From: Lichenostomus cassidix
Lineage: Eukaryota; Chordata; Aves; Passeriformes; Meliphagidae
Assembly: GCA_008360975.2 (NCBI GenBank)
Contig: CM039182.1
Span: 22,602,324 to 22,666,323 of the forward strand
Length of the DNA stretch: 64,000 bases
Direction: 5' to 3'
Each line of letters opens with the position of its first letter. The first letter of the stretch is position 1. Below are positions 1-13,019 of this stretch, piece by piece. Both the position numbers and the translations under genes were made by a program. The notes under the pieces are model-generated. The model saw only the letters and a program-made list of their open reading frames with translations. It had not been told where the DNA came from and ran no database searches.

Positions 1-1577
1 ATAGCATAAACTTTTAGATTATTCAACATTTGAACACTAAACTTGACCTTTACTGAATGCTTTTTGCATGTTTTCAGGGAAAAATAATTACTGCTAACAC
101 ATTGTGCTCAGACTTCTGTGCAACAGCATGTGTAAACAACTAACATTATGTGTATGAAAAGCCCCCTTGAAGTCAGACACTTAAGTATTTTTCTGGATCA
201 AAGCCTAGGAGCTACAATGTCTGTAATTGTGCAATCACATCAGACTCAGAGGAGAGTGTTTCCTTGGAGTTTACCTTGTTCTTGAAAGATACATTTCAAA
301 ATCAGCTGAAACAACAGGGTTTTGGTCAGAGGTATGCACTGGTCGTTGCTGGATAAGGAGAGCAGTCTGTTTGACTGTGTTTTCAGTGGAGAAAGGGAAA
401 AATTTAGGCCAGCTACAAGTTTATTTAGTTACCCAAGGAAAGTATTTTTCCAGCCTTCGTAATTCCTGAAGCAGGGTAAAGGACACTACAGTGATTTCAT
501 ACCTTGGGGAGGCATTAAAAAAAGAGTGGTCTCCAGAGTTGCAGAACAAAGAGAAACAAATTTCAAATCTCAGACCTAACTCCACTAACTAATGTTTTAA
601 TTCAGCTGTCACAGATGTTTGGTTAAAGAACCTGCTATACAATTTCTTTTGCAGGTTCTATAGCCCTTATTGTGTAAAAACATCCTGAGCCTTTGGAAAA
701 GCAGCCTCTCCTAACATACACAAAAGGGTGTCTTTTTACACAGCATCTCGACAGCTTGCTTTCTTTTTCTTCAGGCAAGGTTTTTCATTTTCATTCCACA
801 ATTTCATTTATTGCAAAATAATAATGGTCACTGTGGATACTGCACTGAGATTGCTGTGTTCATGTCATGGTTTCATGCTCATCCCCAAGCATCCACCACT
901 GCCCGCTGCTGCAGTTGCATCAGAGTGGTGGCACAAGGAGACAGGCATCCTGGCATCCCCATGTCCCACCAGACCATGGGCAGAGGCAGCAGAGATGGCA
1001 CCAAATCAGTTAAAAATATTCCCATCTATTCCAGACAACAACCTTTCCAAGGGAGGTGATGACTGCTAATATGCCCTCCTAGAGTTCTCCTTTCTTAACT
1101 GCGTGCTGGAAGCAGCAATTTGGTGATATTTGCATTGCATATTTGTCAGTCATATGTCAGTATGTCAATATTTTCCTCTAGAGGGTGGGCAGCCATGGAC
1201 TTTCCACAGAGATAACTAGCTGGTTCTGCATGTCTATGCTCAGTTCTGTGTTCTGGGCGAGGTGTTTATTTGCAGTCAGTGCCTGGATGGAAAATTCTGG
1301 CCTGCACTGAAAATGGGTGCATTTCATCATGCATATGGTTTGCAGGAATAGGGAAATCAAGGGCCTTTGTCTGAAAATTTGATTCCTAATATCCACACTG
1401 ATGGTTTAAATCAATCATTCCTGGATAGATAAATCATCTCATGATTAAGTTTGGATCTTCTTTGTTATTTGATGGATAAATGTGAAATTCTTTCACTGTC
1501 TAATGTGGTCTACTGTCTGCTAATACCCAGCTCCCTGAAACCCTTTGTAAATCATTATAGTTGGCATCATCTATTTG

Positions 1578-1611
1578 GCTAACACACGGTGTCTGCTAAC
1601 ACACAGTGTCT
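1578..1611. repeat. 17-bp tandem duplication
   Basis: Two head-to-tail copies of a 17-bp unit (GCTAACACACRGTGTCT) differ at one position (G in the first copy, A in the second). The first two bases of a third copy follow. It was probably made by replication slippage. No function is apparent. Confidence 0.9.
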
Positions 1612-2689
1612 GCTTTCCAAATCTGTGTAGATGATAATCTGTTTTAATACCTGTACAAATCAATTAAATTTATTTTGTGCACTGCTCACTAGCTGCCAAA
1701 TTGGGTGGAGAATAGAAACACTTAGCAGGGGAATCAGACTCTACATAAACGTGCATTAGATGAGCCTTGCAATCTGATTGGGGGAGGATGTGAAATTTAG
1801 CATTTAATTTCCTCATCTACAAACAAATGTTAAAAAATGGCTTCCAGAAGCAAAAATATAGGGCAGAATTGTAGAGCCCTTACTCATGTTGCCAAGCAGA
1901 TTCTTATTGGATTTATCCCACTGGAGCTTAATAATATCACCTCCAGGGTGGCTGAAAGGTTGCAGAGTTGCTTGCAAGGCACTTTGAGGCTTTGTCTACC
2001 ACAGAACGTAGGCAGCATATCTTCAAACCTCCTCATGGGGCCAGACTTCTGACTCCTCCTTGCTCTTTCTGATCACCACTGATGGAGTGTAGTTTTGGAG
2101 TCTAAATGTAAATGTCCAAATGGACTGGTGGTAAGACTGATGTGTGTGCTGAGGTACCTGGTGGACTCTGCAAGAGGATTTGGGTTCAGTCTTCAAGCCT
2201 GTGTATCCCAGCTTTCAAGCCTTCATTTTAGACTATGTGAATTCTGTCATTTGCAAAATGAAGCTTTCTTTAAGTAAAAATTATCTACCTCCATTTCTCC
2301 CCTCACACCTATCTTCCTGTAGATAAAATGAAGTTGCACTGGGAAAATTTAAAGTTGACCATGACCATAATGCTTTTTATTAACAACTAAAATCCATATT
2401 TAAGCATTGACACAGAGGGATTCAAGAAAAAATTGCTAAACACATTTCAAAATACAGGGGTAGGAGGATGGAAATCAGTGCCAAGAAAACTGTTGTAAGG
2501 CAAAGTATCTATCAAGTGAGTGCTGCTAAAATTTTGCAGCATAAAACACTCTAGAAAAGGCCATTGTCAGAGGGAAGATGGATTGATTCATCCCAGTATT
2601 ACAATAACATTCCTGATTTCAGGTAGTTGAGGACAGTTTAATTTTATAAAGAGCAGTACAGCATTTGTTCACTTGGTCTCTCACTTGTG

Positions 2690-2700
2690 AAAAAAAAAAA
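2690..2700. repeat. poly-A tract (11 A)
   Basis: A run of 11 A residues. There is no recognisable retrotransposed gene upstream, so I do not read it as a processed-pseudogene tail. Confidence 0.9.
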
Positions 2701-3540
2701 TCCCTCCTCACATGCATTCACAATTCTTGTTAAAATACTCCATGGTATCAAACTCCTGGGGTAAGAGAGAATATCAAGCAAAAATGATTAAGTATTTTAA
2801 GACTGTTCCTCTCAGAAGAGAGCATTATATGCCCATACCCTTCTAGTTCTTTTGGAGAATTTCCTGGATAATGCAGAAAGAGGGCAGGCAAGTTTTTTAT
2901 TTAAAAGTAAGTGCACCAGAATTTTTTCAATTGATTGAGAATTTTTATTGTGGGCATGGTCTGATTTTCTACTAGTTTGTATCCTCCATGACTGTTTGCA
3001 CCAATGAAAAGAAGTTGTTAAGTGATGCACATTTTTATTGTGCCCTTGTTTAGCGGTAGTGCTTGTAATATGAAAGGTAGTGCAGCATTCAAGATGTACA
3101 TGCATTTACCAGGATAATTATTATCCTCAAATATTAATGTGATTTGAATTTAAATGAGCAAAGAATTGCAGAAACAATGTCATATCTTCATCTCCTGGTG
3201 AGTAACAGGAGTTCTAATGTTGCAGCTCATGGCTCAGAAGCCAACATTATATTGACCATGAAGCCCTCAAATAACAGTGACCTCCATCACTGATTGTGTG
3301 AGCTGGACTCCTCCTGGTGACCTAGAGGCAGAGAGGCCATACATTTTCTCTTATTTTGTATGCCATTCAATAGTAGATACTGGGTTTAATTCTATTTAAG
3401 CTCTTGTATGCTACCCACCACTGTAGCTGAATGCTTTCACTAGAATTTTTCTGAGGGGAGAGAAGGCAACAAGACTCACATGTTATTTCCAGTTTTCCTT
3501 TGTCTTCCTGGACATTTATGGAAGGTTAGAGACTCTTCAC

Positions 3541-3571
3541 TTTACTTTTTCTTTATTTTTTTTTTCTTTTT
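3541..3571. repeat. T-rich low-complexity tract
   Basis: About 31 bases, nearly all T with occasional C and A, including an unbroken run of ten T residues. Simple sequence only. Confidence 0.8.
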
Positions 3572-4820
3572 ACTAATGGAGGTGGATTAGGGAGCTTGTC
3601 AAACACACAGAGCTGTTCAAATGATGTCTGCAGCATTGACTGCTTCCTGGAAAGCTCTCTGTCTTATATAAAAGACATTATTCCTTATTACAGAGAGATC
3701 CTTCATGCCAAAGTAATTCAGTAGTCAAGTGTATTCCTTGCCTCCACAAATTTTTTAGGCCATTTAATGGGAGCATGATTCTGAAGAGAATCTCTATAGG
3801 CAGTCAGTGTAGTGAGTAGTCGGACAGTGTTTACAAAACAGTTCATGTCACTGATGGGGACAAAGAGGGCTGCAAGTTACAGTTTCCATAGGCTATCATT
3901 TTCTCAGTAGACTTGCACTACCATCATTTTTCATATGTGTAATTTCTTCACAGTCACGGGTATTTTTTACACATCCTTTCTATTTCTCATGCGTGAGTCA
4001 AAGTTAGTGCCCAGCTGTATACATTCATCTGCACTGAATGGAACAGGTTGAACTCAGGTTTGAATTTAACCCTGTGAGTTTGTCCTGTCTCCATCAATAT
4101 ATGGTTAACAGATGAAAGTGTACTTTGGCTATTTTTGCATATTTAGGGAAAAGATGCATGTGTTTTAGCTGGGGGATAAATGCACAAAGGAATGAGAGTA
4201 GCCCTTAGCATCTTCTACTGCGAGTGATCTTTGAGGGGTTTAATGCTAGTTAAAGGTCTGTGGTATGGTGACCCCATTTACATGTAATTATTCAAAGTGC
4301 AGAGACTTTCAGAAAGACATGGACATTTATTTATGTGTACAGTGCATTAAGGCATATGATGTGCAGGTGGAAATATTATGGGCACCACAAAGCAAAAGCT
4401 GAGACTGTGACCCCACTGATTTATGGCTCTCAATACAAGAGATGGACAAGAAAAGCTGCACTGTGAGTCATCCTGACTGCACTTCAGGGGATGATGTACT
4501 GAACTGACCATTACTGGCATGTTTTAATTCTGAGATTTTGAGGTTGGGTAGTGCTGGAAATAACCCAAACAGTGACAGGAGAAAGCTGGAGGTGCATGGT
4601 GCACTGCAACGTGGGTGTCCATGTCATTGACAGCACATGTCATGTGGTCCTGTGTTCCTGGTGGGGGAAAACGACCCCAGGACCATCTGACAGCATGGAT
4701 GGTTTAACTGGTTGGCAGTGGGCACCCAGCACTACCATAGTATCAGCAATTCCCACAAGACTGAATTTCCCTATTTACAGAATATATTGCTTTTATCTTC
4801 CAGATCAGACTTTAAAAATC

Positions 4821-4844
4821 CAAACCAAAACAAAACAAAAGAAA
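4821..4844. repeat. (CAAAA)-type simple repeat
   Basis: Short imperfect array of CAAAA/CAAAC units. It explains the lysine/glutamine/threonine-rich peptides seen when the plus strand is translated here, so those peptides are not evidence of a gene. Confidence 0.75.
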
Positions 4845-7800
4845 CCCCAGAAAGTGAAAATCAAATAATTTTAAAAGAAGTTGCTGGTCAGCAAAGAGGA
4901 GGAAACCATCTTGCACTGGTGCTATTCTGCATCTGCACTGAAACACAAGACAGCAGCTGCCTTGGAGCTGCCTCCACAGCAAGGACGGACATTCATCTGC
5001 ATTTAAAGATTCAGTGCACAGAAAGCAGAATGACGACATCTCCTCTCATTTCCATGCCCAACAACATGCACTCCAACACACAGCTATGCTTCTTCTACAA
5101 TATCCCTTTATTTTCCTATATCTCTGCTTTTCTACCCCTTCCTTTCTCAAACCCTTCTTTAAGCTTTATATTTTATTTTGTTTAATTTGGAACTTATGCT
5201 CTTCAGTGAACAAATCTTTCTCCCTTTGTCTCTCATTAGAGCCTTCATTGCTTTACATCCGCTGGGAAGAACTGATCCAGTTATCTCCCAAATTATATTT
5301 CAAGAGTCTGCAAGCCTGACTTCACAGATAAACTGGAGAGCACCCCAACTGATATAAATTCAGGGCATAGCCTTTTGTGCTCCTTTCAGAAGTAGATGAT
5401 GATTACCCAGTTTTGCTATAACATCAGTTGCTACCAGAGGGAACAGCATGCCCTGCCATTCCTAGTATTCAGACATTATATGGTGATTGTTATTGTCTGT
5501 TATTTTATATTAAGGTGGCAATTAGCACACTCAGAACTTGATATCTCCTGTTCAAACAGAGAAGATGGTTACATTCCCAGACTTCTGACGGACTAAACAT
5601 AAGACAAGAGAAAATAGATATATCCAGCAAGCAGCTCAGATATCATGGGAAATGGTTATTGATGCAATGAGTCACAGCAATGCCTTATTATAATTTCTGC
5701 AGGCTCCTTTCTGGCTGCAGAAGGCAGAAACCTGTCTTGTTTGATTTTGTTTTGTTTGGAGAGTGACAAGCTCTCCCTCAGTCAGATCTATACTTTCCTT
5801 ATACCTCTGCATATGATTCAAGCTTAGCTAATATAGCTATGCATCCCTTCTTGGAAGGGACATATATTTTCCATAAGCAGCAAAGCCAGTGTCTTTCAGC
5901 AAAATGTTGACTATCTAATTTCATCTCATTAGGGTAAATATAAAGCAGCCATGTCCCTGGACAGTGGTGTGCTCCACTCAGCTGATGCAACACTTCTTCA
6001 ACAGTTTCAGATATCTCCATTTTACTGTCATCATGATTTTTGTAGGCAGGGAAAACACTGCTAGCACCCTAGCAGTCCTGGGGATGTACTTAGGGAGAAG
6101 CTGCCAAAGAACATCTTACTGCATTAGTGTAATGGTGTGTACATTTGCTTTACTTGATCTCACGTAATCCATCAAAATCTTCATGAATAGAAAAGGTTGA
6201 ATCAGCCTTACTGATAGAAATTACATTCCCACTGTTATCTCCCTGACAAATCAACTCCTCCACTGCTAAGGGGTTCATATTCCTTTGATTTACAAGGTGC
6301 TTGGTAAAACTGCACTTCCTGGGAAAGTAGAGGTTTAAAACCATTGGTCAGAGAAAGCATCCAGTCAGAGGCTGTGCTTGGTGTTTGCTTTTGGTTTGCT
6401 GTTCATATCACAACCCCTGCTTTATTAGAGGAGAGTGACAGAAAGAAAAAAAAGTGAGGAACTGCTAAAAGGATGTCAGTCTCACCTTCCTTTAAGCACA
6501 CATTATTAGGGAGAAGATTGTTTAGTTGTTTCTAATTTTAAGTGTTTCAAAAGGAGGATGTTAAACTCTGGAGTACATTCAGTGAGAGGCACTGAAGTGA
6601 GTTTCTCACCATCAGACAGACAAACTCAGGAACAAGGTTATGGAAGCAGACTGCAGGATCTCGTAACTGAGCCTCCTAGGGAATGCTCAAACATCTACCA
6701 GAAAGGGGTTAGCATCAGCAGCCTGGCTTTGGAGCTGGGAGCTGGACCTCTCCTTGTCCCTTCTGTGGTTACATTTGGGAGAGTTCACTTAATACTGCTC
6801 CCCTGAATTCCCATGGCTACTTCTGCATTCCTCACTTCATCCCTAGCCTTAGAATGCCTGCTGTAATTAACTGTGTGCCATTGATGTGTTTTATGAAATA
6901 GAAAAGGAAGTCTTGCTAGTGAGAAAAGTGGTTCCTGCCAACACTGAATTTTTATAAAAATTTAATGGAAGCTATTTTGTAAATAAATCCTCAGTTGCAG
7001 GTGCTGTGAGTGAGGATTTTTCGGTGTGAGATGAGAAGGCTTCAGGGAGCCTCTTAGACAAGGTGAAGGTGAGTGTTTGGACACTAGCTTGGCCCTTGGC
7101 ATCCTCAGCAGCCCAGGGGTGGCACATTCCAGCTTAATACCTGCTTCCCCAGCAGAGATGGGAAGAGCTGTTTGAGCAGAAAATGGTACCAGAAGTCAGA
7201 TGCTCAGGGCTGACATCCACACAATCACACCTAGGAAATATTTGAACCAAGCTACCTTAGACTCAGCCCAGATGTCAAGGTACGGTGAAGTGGCTTAAAT
7301 GCCCTTTCCTTCTCTGGGTTTATAGACACCTCCCTGCAGCTTCAGGTTGGTATGATTTGTTGTGTCCTTGATGGATTGCTCTCAGCAACTGTGCACTCCT
7401 GTGCCCACATAGTGTACCACCAGCAGGTCTCTTCACAGTTCCAGTGCTGCAGAGTTTCAGGAGATGCTCTGGGGCTGTACCTGTGCCGCCTGCCTGGCAA
7501 GACTTTTTATTCACCAGAAAAAGACTGAAGGAGGGGTGCAAACTGTACCTCTAGGTTTTATACCCAGTTGTGCCATTGACCTACAGGTGACAAAAGAGGT
7601 TCTAGTGGGAGGCCTCAGCCTTGGTCCATCTGTCATTTAATAAAAATTATGCAGGTTATTTCTAAACTATGACTGTGTGGCAATATTAATCTCCAGGTAT
7701 TAGGTGAGGCTGTTAAATCCCCTTTTCCTTCCTCACCACCAGTGATACCCACCTCTGTCCATTTCTGCTGGCACCTCCTGAGTGCTCTAGGCAGCAGGAG

Positions 7801-9579
7801 ACCCACTTGTCTCCCATCCTGAGCCAAGCATGGGTATGCCCATCTCATGGAGGCCTTGAAAACTCTAATGGAAATCATGTTTATTCTCCCCTCTTCCTAT
7901 CTCCTTTTGTTGGCAGGGATGGTGGTGGTTGCACAAGCACTATCCTGCTCAGAAGTAAAGCAGTTGCATAGACTTGCTCAGAAAAAAAGAGTAATTTACT
8001 TTTAGAGAAATGCTTACAAAGGCAGAGTGCAAGTCAAAAGAGAAGGAAAATAAGGAACTTAGAGTGGTTGGGTTTATCTTGCTGTTCAAAATGTGGACTC
8101 ATGTCTGCCTGCAGCCTGCTTTCCAGCCTGAGCTCCACAGCTGATTGCATGGGATGGAGTCAGAAGGACTGCATCACCCATGTTTCTGGGGAGATTTCAG
8201 GTTATTAACAGCATCCTCTTCATGTATGACATCCACTCTTTCTTACCTTTCCTGCTGCTCCTTTAGTGTCCCCATCTATTTCTTGCCTAGCTTTCACGTT
8301 TCACCCAATCTTGACCAGAAAACAATTGAAGAAAAAGAGCAGGACTTCTGTGCCTTTTGGTGCATTTTAGCTAAAATATTCATCACAACTGAACAAAAGT
8401 TGTCCTTTTTGGAGTTGAATGATCTTTCATGTCAACATCCATGTTCCTCAATATTATTTTAAAACCACTTAGGATGGCTTCACTGGCAGCTTTTCAGAAA
8501 AAGAAAGCTATTTGAGTGTTTAGAGGAAGAGTTACATTTCCTGATCTGATATTTTTCAGTTCTCATCACAAGCTGTCATTTTTCTAACTCAGAATTCTAG
8601 AGTACTTTAACTATTTAAACAGTGTTTAATAAATTCCACAACCAACTGTTATAATAACATGAATAGAGAGGAAAATCAACAAAAATTGATCCAGGTCCTA
8701 GTTTTGTGACATATCTCTCTCCCCCACACCTGATTTTAAGATGCCCAAAGTCCTAAACAGATGCTCTGGCACCATTTCTAAATAAATAAATGAAATTAGC
8801 TCTGTAACTTTTGTATTATTCTCATTTTATTAGTCTGATTTATAGAGATTAAAGTTTAATTTGCTTGGACAAAATGACTCAGATTAAATTCCTGCTCAGG
8901 AAAACTTTGGGATAGCAACGGTTTCTTTGTTTGGAGTTTACACAGCAAAATGAAGTCCTGCACCATATCTAGGGGTCTTTGAAGCTCAGAGATATCACTA
9001 GCAAATGTTAGTGTTGTGAATCTGCTCTCTACCACCTGGCTTAGATACTTCTTCCCTGGCTTTCTCACTGTTGTTTTTTCTGGCTTATCACAGATAAGCT
9101 TTGAGTACCCTGCTGTGTCATGACCTCGATGATGGAGGATGTTTGTGAGGAGGGCAGCAACTTCTGCACAGTGACCAGTGACTGCTTTGCTACTTGTCTG
9201 CCTGCCTTCTCACTGATTTCCAAAGAAGCCATCGCCTGCTGCCAAGCACCATCCTTAAGCTGTTTCATCCTGACCACTTAACAAAATGTCTTCCCATGGG
9301 GAGAAGATTTACGTGAGGAATTCTCTGGGGTGGGAATCAGGATAGCCCTTCAACCAGCCACTCACACCTGCATTTTATGTTGCCACACTGAGCTGAAGAG
9401 TTCAGAGCATGCTCAGCTCTGAGCCTGTGCTCCTTGCCATGTCCTATTTTGACCTTTCCCCTGAGGTCCCCTAGTGATGAGAAGATAATTCAGATCATTT
9501 GGTCTCTTGGGACTCCCACTAAGGGGAAGAATAACAATTCATCAGCAGCTTTACTGATCTGCATAGAAATTCAGGCTCC

Positions 9580-9790
9580 TTTTATGGTGACCCTACTGGC
9601 TTGCCACATATAGCTGTCAAACTTTATGCTTGTAATCCAGAAAGGCAGCTAGAATTTTCAGCTGTAGGCTGTCAAATGTCATATTCATAACACATTGGAT
9701 TAAATGATAATAGCAGAATAATTCCTTTAATAAGATATTTAAGGCATATTGAAATAGAGACTTTGGGGGAAAAAATAAATAGGCATTTTA
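9580..9790. other. candidate conserved non-coding element
   Basis: Non-repetitive AT-rich stretch with two CTGTCAAA motifs about 55 bases apart, resembling TALE (PBX/MEIS-type) sites. It also has several TAAT/ATTA cores, for example in TTAAATGATAATAG. This texture is common in vertebrate developmental enhancers, but no conservation can be measured here, so the call is an inference. Confidence 0.2.
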
Positions 9791-11459
9791 CAGAATCAGA
9801 GCAAGAGAACAGATTGTTATTGGTAATTCAGCAGATCTATCCTAGTAGTGTTACACACACACTCATGACCTCAGATTCCAGTGAAAGCCACCAGACTATT
9901 AATCTGAAAACTGGTGCTGAAAATCTATCACTTCATGATGCCCCTACTGTGGGACATCACTTACCTTTCTCTCTTTTACACAACTGCCTAGTCTATGCAA
10001 AAACTAAAATTACTATGTGAATGTGAACTGAAAAGGACTGTTTAGATCGCCAAGCCCAGCTACTTGTTACTGCATTTGACCATTTAATAGATGTTCAGCC
10101 ACAAAGGAGCCACAATAAGCTTGCCAGCTCCCTATGACAACTTGCAGGTCTATAGCAAAAGGTCCAAACACACTGACATACATCACAGAGACAGCTGAGG
10201 GGATCAAGGGTTTCACTGCTGATTTCAGTTTTCATTAGCAGTTATGATGTCAGTTATTTGTCAGGTGATCCTAAAGATTCTACCACATTATCCTACAGAT
10301 AAAGGTAGATAACACTCGATCACTCAGTCTGATTTTGGGGAAAATTCCTTTGCTGCCCCAAATCTGTCAAGTGGCAGGTATAACCTTGTGGGTGTAACTC
10401 AAAGGCACTCAAGGTGTTTATATTTCAGCAGAATCACCAATGTATCCTGCCCTGTCTCTTGTTGAGGTCTGTCTCTGATACTTCCGATGGGAGCCAAAAA
10501 AATCACAGCAGTGAAGTTTGTGGGAAGAGGGGAAATAAAAGATCTTTATAAAGGCCAAGAAAAATGTGAGGCATGAGATTACGTAGCTGGGGTGCAAATG
10601 AACACAATGAACAAATGCCTCCTTCTTTTGAAGACAAAGGACAAAAGGACTCATCGCAAGTTTAAACTTCTGACACCAGGATCTCCTCCATAGCCTACCA
10701 CTCAGTCCCATTCAAAAAGCTGTAAGACTCAATTTTACAACTGGTGAGGATTTTTGCATCTCTTGGCTGGTCAGGAGTTCAATTTGTCTCTGCTCATCAG
10801 TTTGAAAATATGTTCCCATAACTTATGAGTCTGCTTTGCATTTTATTTGCTATAATCTTAAGCAGAAGAAATTCTTTCTTTCACTTATACAGGACAGACG
10901 CAACAGTACAGTTCAATTGTCATGCCTTTAGCAGAATTTTCTTTGCTTCAATTTTTTTTCAAAACATGTTATGATGCCAAGTGGGAACACATACCTGGCT
11001 GCTTTAATTGCATGGAAAAACTGTCACCTGTTTTATTTAGTGATCTGCTTCTATAAATGTAGACGTACTCACACTGGAGGACCTTAGAGGCTGCTTAGCT
11101 GCTAAGATGTAGCCTGTGCCCATAAGGATGATTGTTAGACAATGTCCAGCTGTTCCATTCGCACACACAATGAACACAGTCGGATGTGATGCTCAGGAGC
11201 TTGTCTCTCCCCATCTTTGAATCAGAACAAGATGTTTGCTGACCTTTCCACAAGTGACCTTTGGTCCCTAATCAGGAGGATATCTTCCCTGAAAATACAT
11301 ACAAGCTGAGAAAGTCATTCATTGGCCATAAGAATAAGAATTTTAATTTAAATGTTTCACTTTGATTGTAAGTAAGAACTATGCATATATAGGTGGATAC
11401 AAATATTTCCTGCTTTTGGGTCTCCCTAAAACAGTTCATAGAGTTGAAAAAAAAATAAA
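9791..11459. other. non-coding DNA, no gene recognised
   Basis: Open frames are at most 97 codons and unrecognisable. A stretch around 10,200-10,330 (TALE-like TGTCAGGT and ATTAGC words) resembles the neighbouring enhancer-like DNA but is weaker. I see no repeats beyond short A/T runs, such as the A-rich run near 11,446-11,460. Confidence 0.6.
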
Positions 11460-11700
11460 AAGAGACTTTTAATAAGCTCTAGCCCAGTTTAATTAGCTGG
11501 CATTTTTATAACATCATGTCTTTAGAAATGCTGTAACAATCTATAGAGGAATATTTTTTCATAATGCTGTGCATGAGACAAAACCAAATTTGAGCAGTTT
11601 CCTCCGTTGCTGTTAATAAAGGATGTGAAAGCGCAGTGTCTATATAATAACTTACAGCTGTTGAGAAGCTATTTTAGTCAGTCAGTGCATGCACCAAGTT
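11460..11700. other. candidate conserved non-coding element
   Basis: Non-repetitive AT-rich sequence with many ATTA/TAAT cores (TTTAATTAGCTGG, GTTAATAAAGG) and a doubled GTCAGTCAGTGCATGCA block near its end. It contains GCGC although CpG is rare in this window. There is no open frame of note. Its character fits a vertebrate enhancer-type element, but I infer this from composition only. Confidence 0.2.
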
Positions 11701-11779
11701 TACAGTCTCCAAATACCTGTGGTCTAGCCACTTCAGTCTGCTGATTATTTAGCTGGAATAATCTACCCTTAGCTCCTCT

Positions 11780-12120
11780 TCAGTCCCCTCCACTCCAACA
11801 AGGACCAAATGCGGAGCCATTTAAAGAAATCCAAACGTGGCTCCTGGGCACCCCTGTGACCCCAAGCCAGACCCTCCCCATGGCTTTGCTCTGCAGCTTT
11901 GGGCTGCCTCTGGCAAGGGTGGCTGCCACAGCCTGTTCAGACCTACTGGGGCCAAGGGTTAGGGGAAGTGTCACCAACAAAATGGTGGTTTTTGCTTGGT
12001 GGGAAGAGGTGGTTCCCAGTGCTCAGCTGGTGATCCCGCTCAGAGCCCAGCATGGAAAGTCGGGAGCTCAGCCACCCAGCACGGGCAGGAGGAGAGGGAG
12101 CAACAGAGGGAGATAACAGG
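11780..12120. other. GC-richer island of unknown origin
   Basis: This block stands out from its AT-rich flanks by higher GC content. It gives several overlapping open frames of 66-86 codons on both strands (11,780-11,980 minus; 11,856-12,116 plus; 11,943-12,167 minus). Openness in several frames at once points to composition, not coding. I do not recognise any transposon or LTR. It may be a decayed repeat. Confidence 0.4.
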
Positions 12121-12229
12121 GGTTTTTTATATGTAGTTTTATTTCTTTGTGGGCAACACAGAATCATTATTTCCTCCCTTTTTTTCCCCCTTCCTGCTGA
12201 ATTAGGGGAAATTTCGTATCCTGATATGA

Positions 12230-12480
12230 ATGCAGCCTGGCACTGGATGTTTGATTATTTAATTATGATTTTTTTATTATACAAAAAAATTATTTTCATT
12301 TAATTTGATCATTACCTCTAAAATTGCTTCATGCCTTTAATATCTAAGTCAGTCTTATTCCTAAAATGGAGCATATCTTTCTAATGAGCCCCACAGATTA
12401 ATTTATATGCTTATTTCTGCCAATTATTATTCTTTCTGGGTTTTTTAGGGAGGAGGTTCACTGTTTGCTTGGTGCAGGAT
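12230..12480. other. candidate conserved non-coding element
   Basis: Dense A/T-rich homeodomain-like words (ATTATTTAATTATGATT, CAGATTAATTTATATGC, GCCAATTATTATTC) lie in otherwise non-repetitive sequence. Open frames running through it are short and meaningless. It is a plausible regulatory element, untested. Confidence 0.2.
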
Positions 12481-13019
12481 TTCATAAGGCTTTTTTTGAT
12501 CCAATTCTTTTAATGAGCATTGGAACCAGTCTAGGAAACCATGATAGAAGGTAAATCCCTTTTAAACAAAAAATATTACAGCTGAGTTATCTGCTGCCTC
12601 TGCTGGGGTTGGTAGGGTTGTTATGCTTTTGTATACGAATTGCTTTGGGATAATAATGTTTTCTACTTGCTTATACATTTTTCATCAGACAATCAGGAAA
12701 AAGGTTGTATCGTACAGATCTGTAACCGTAGCTGCTTTCCTGTCCTGTAGCTGCAAGGTAAAGATGAGATACATTTTCATACTCAGAGAAAAAGGGTCAG
12801 AGTTAGAGGGGAAAAAGTGCAAAGTGAAAGTGCAAAGCCTTAGATATAAGTTGCTAGCCCCTAAAGCAGGTGCTAACAAGACCTTCTTGACAACCACTGA
12901 GTTTTGTGCATAGCAGAGGAAAAGTTACAGCTGAAAGAAAAGAAGCAGGCAAGGAATAGCATTGTACTGTATCTGACTGGGATTATAGCAGCTGAATGAG
13001 TCATTGTTATAAAATATGG

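Larger units (their letters stand above)
1..9579. other. AT-rich non-coding DNA, no gene recognised
   Basis: All open frames here are short (up to 157 codons, at 4,712-5,185), overlap other frames, and encode low-complexity or unrecognisable peptides without splice-flanked, exon-like structure. I see no transposon, tRNA or snRNA. Small simple-sequence features inside it are listed separately. A moderately GC-richer part lies at about 7,060-7,560 with no recognisable origin. This could be intergenic DNA or the inside of a long intron. Confidence 0.7.
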
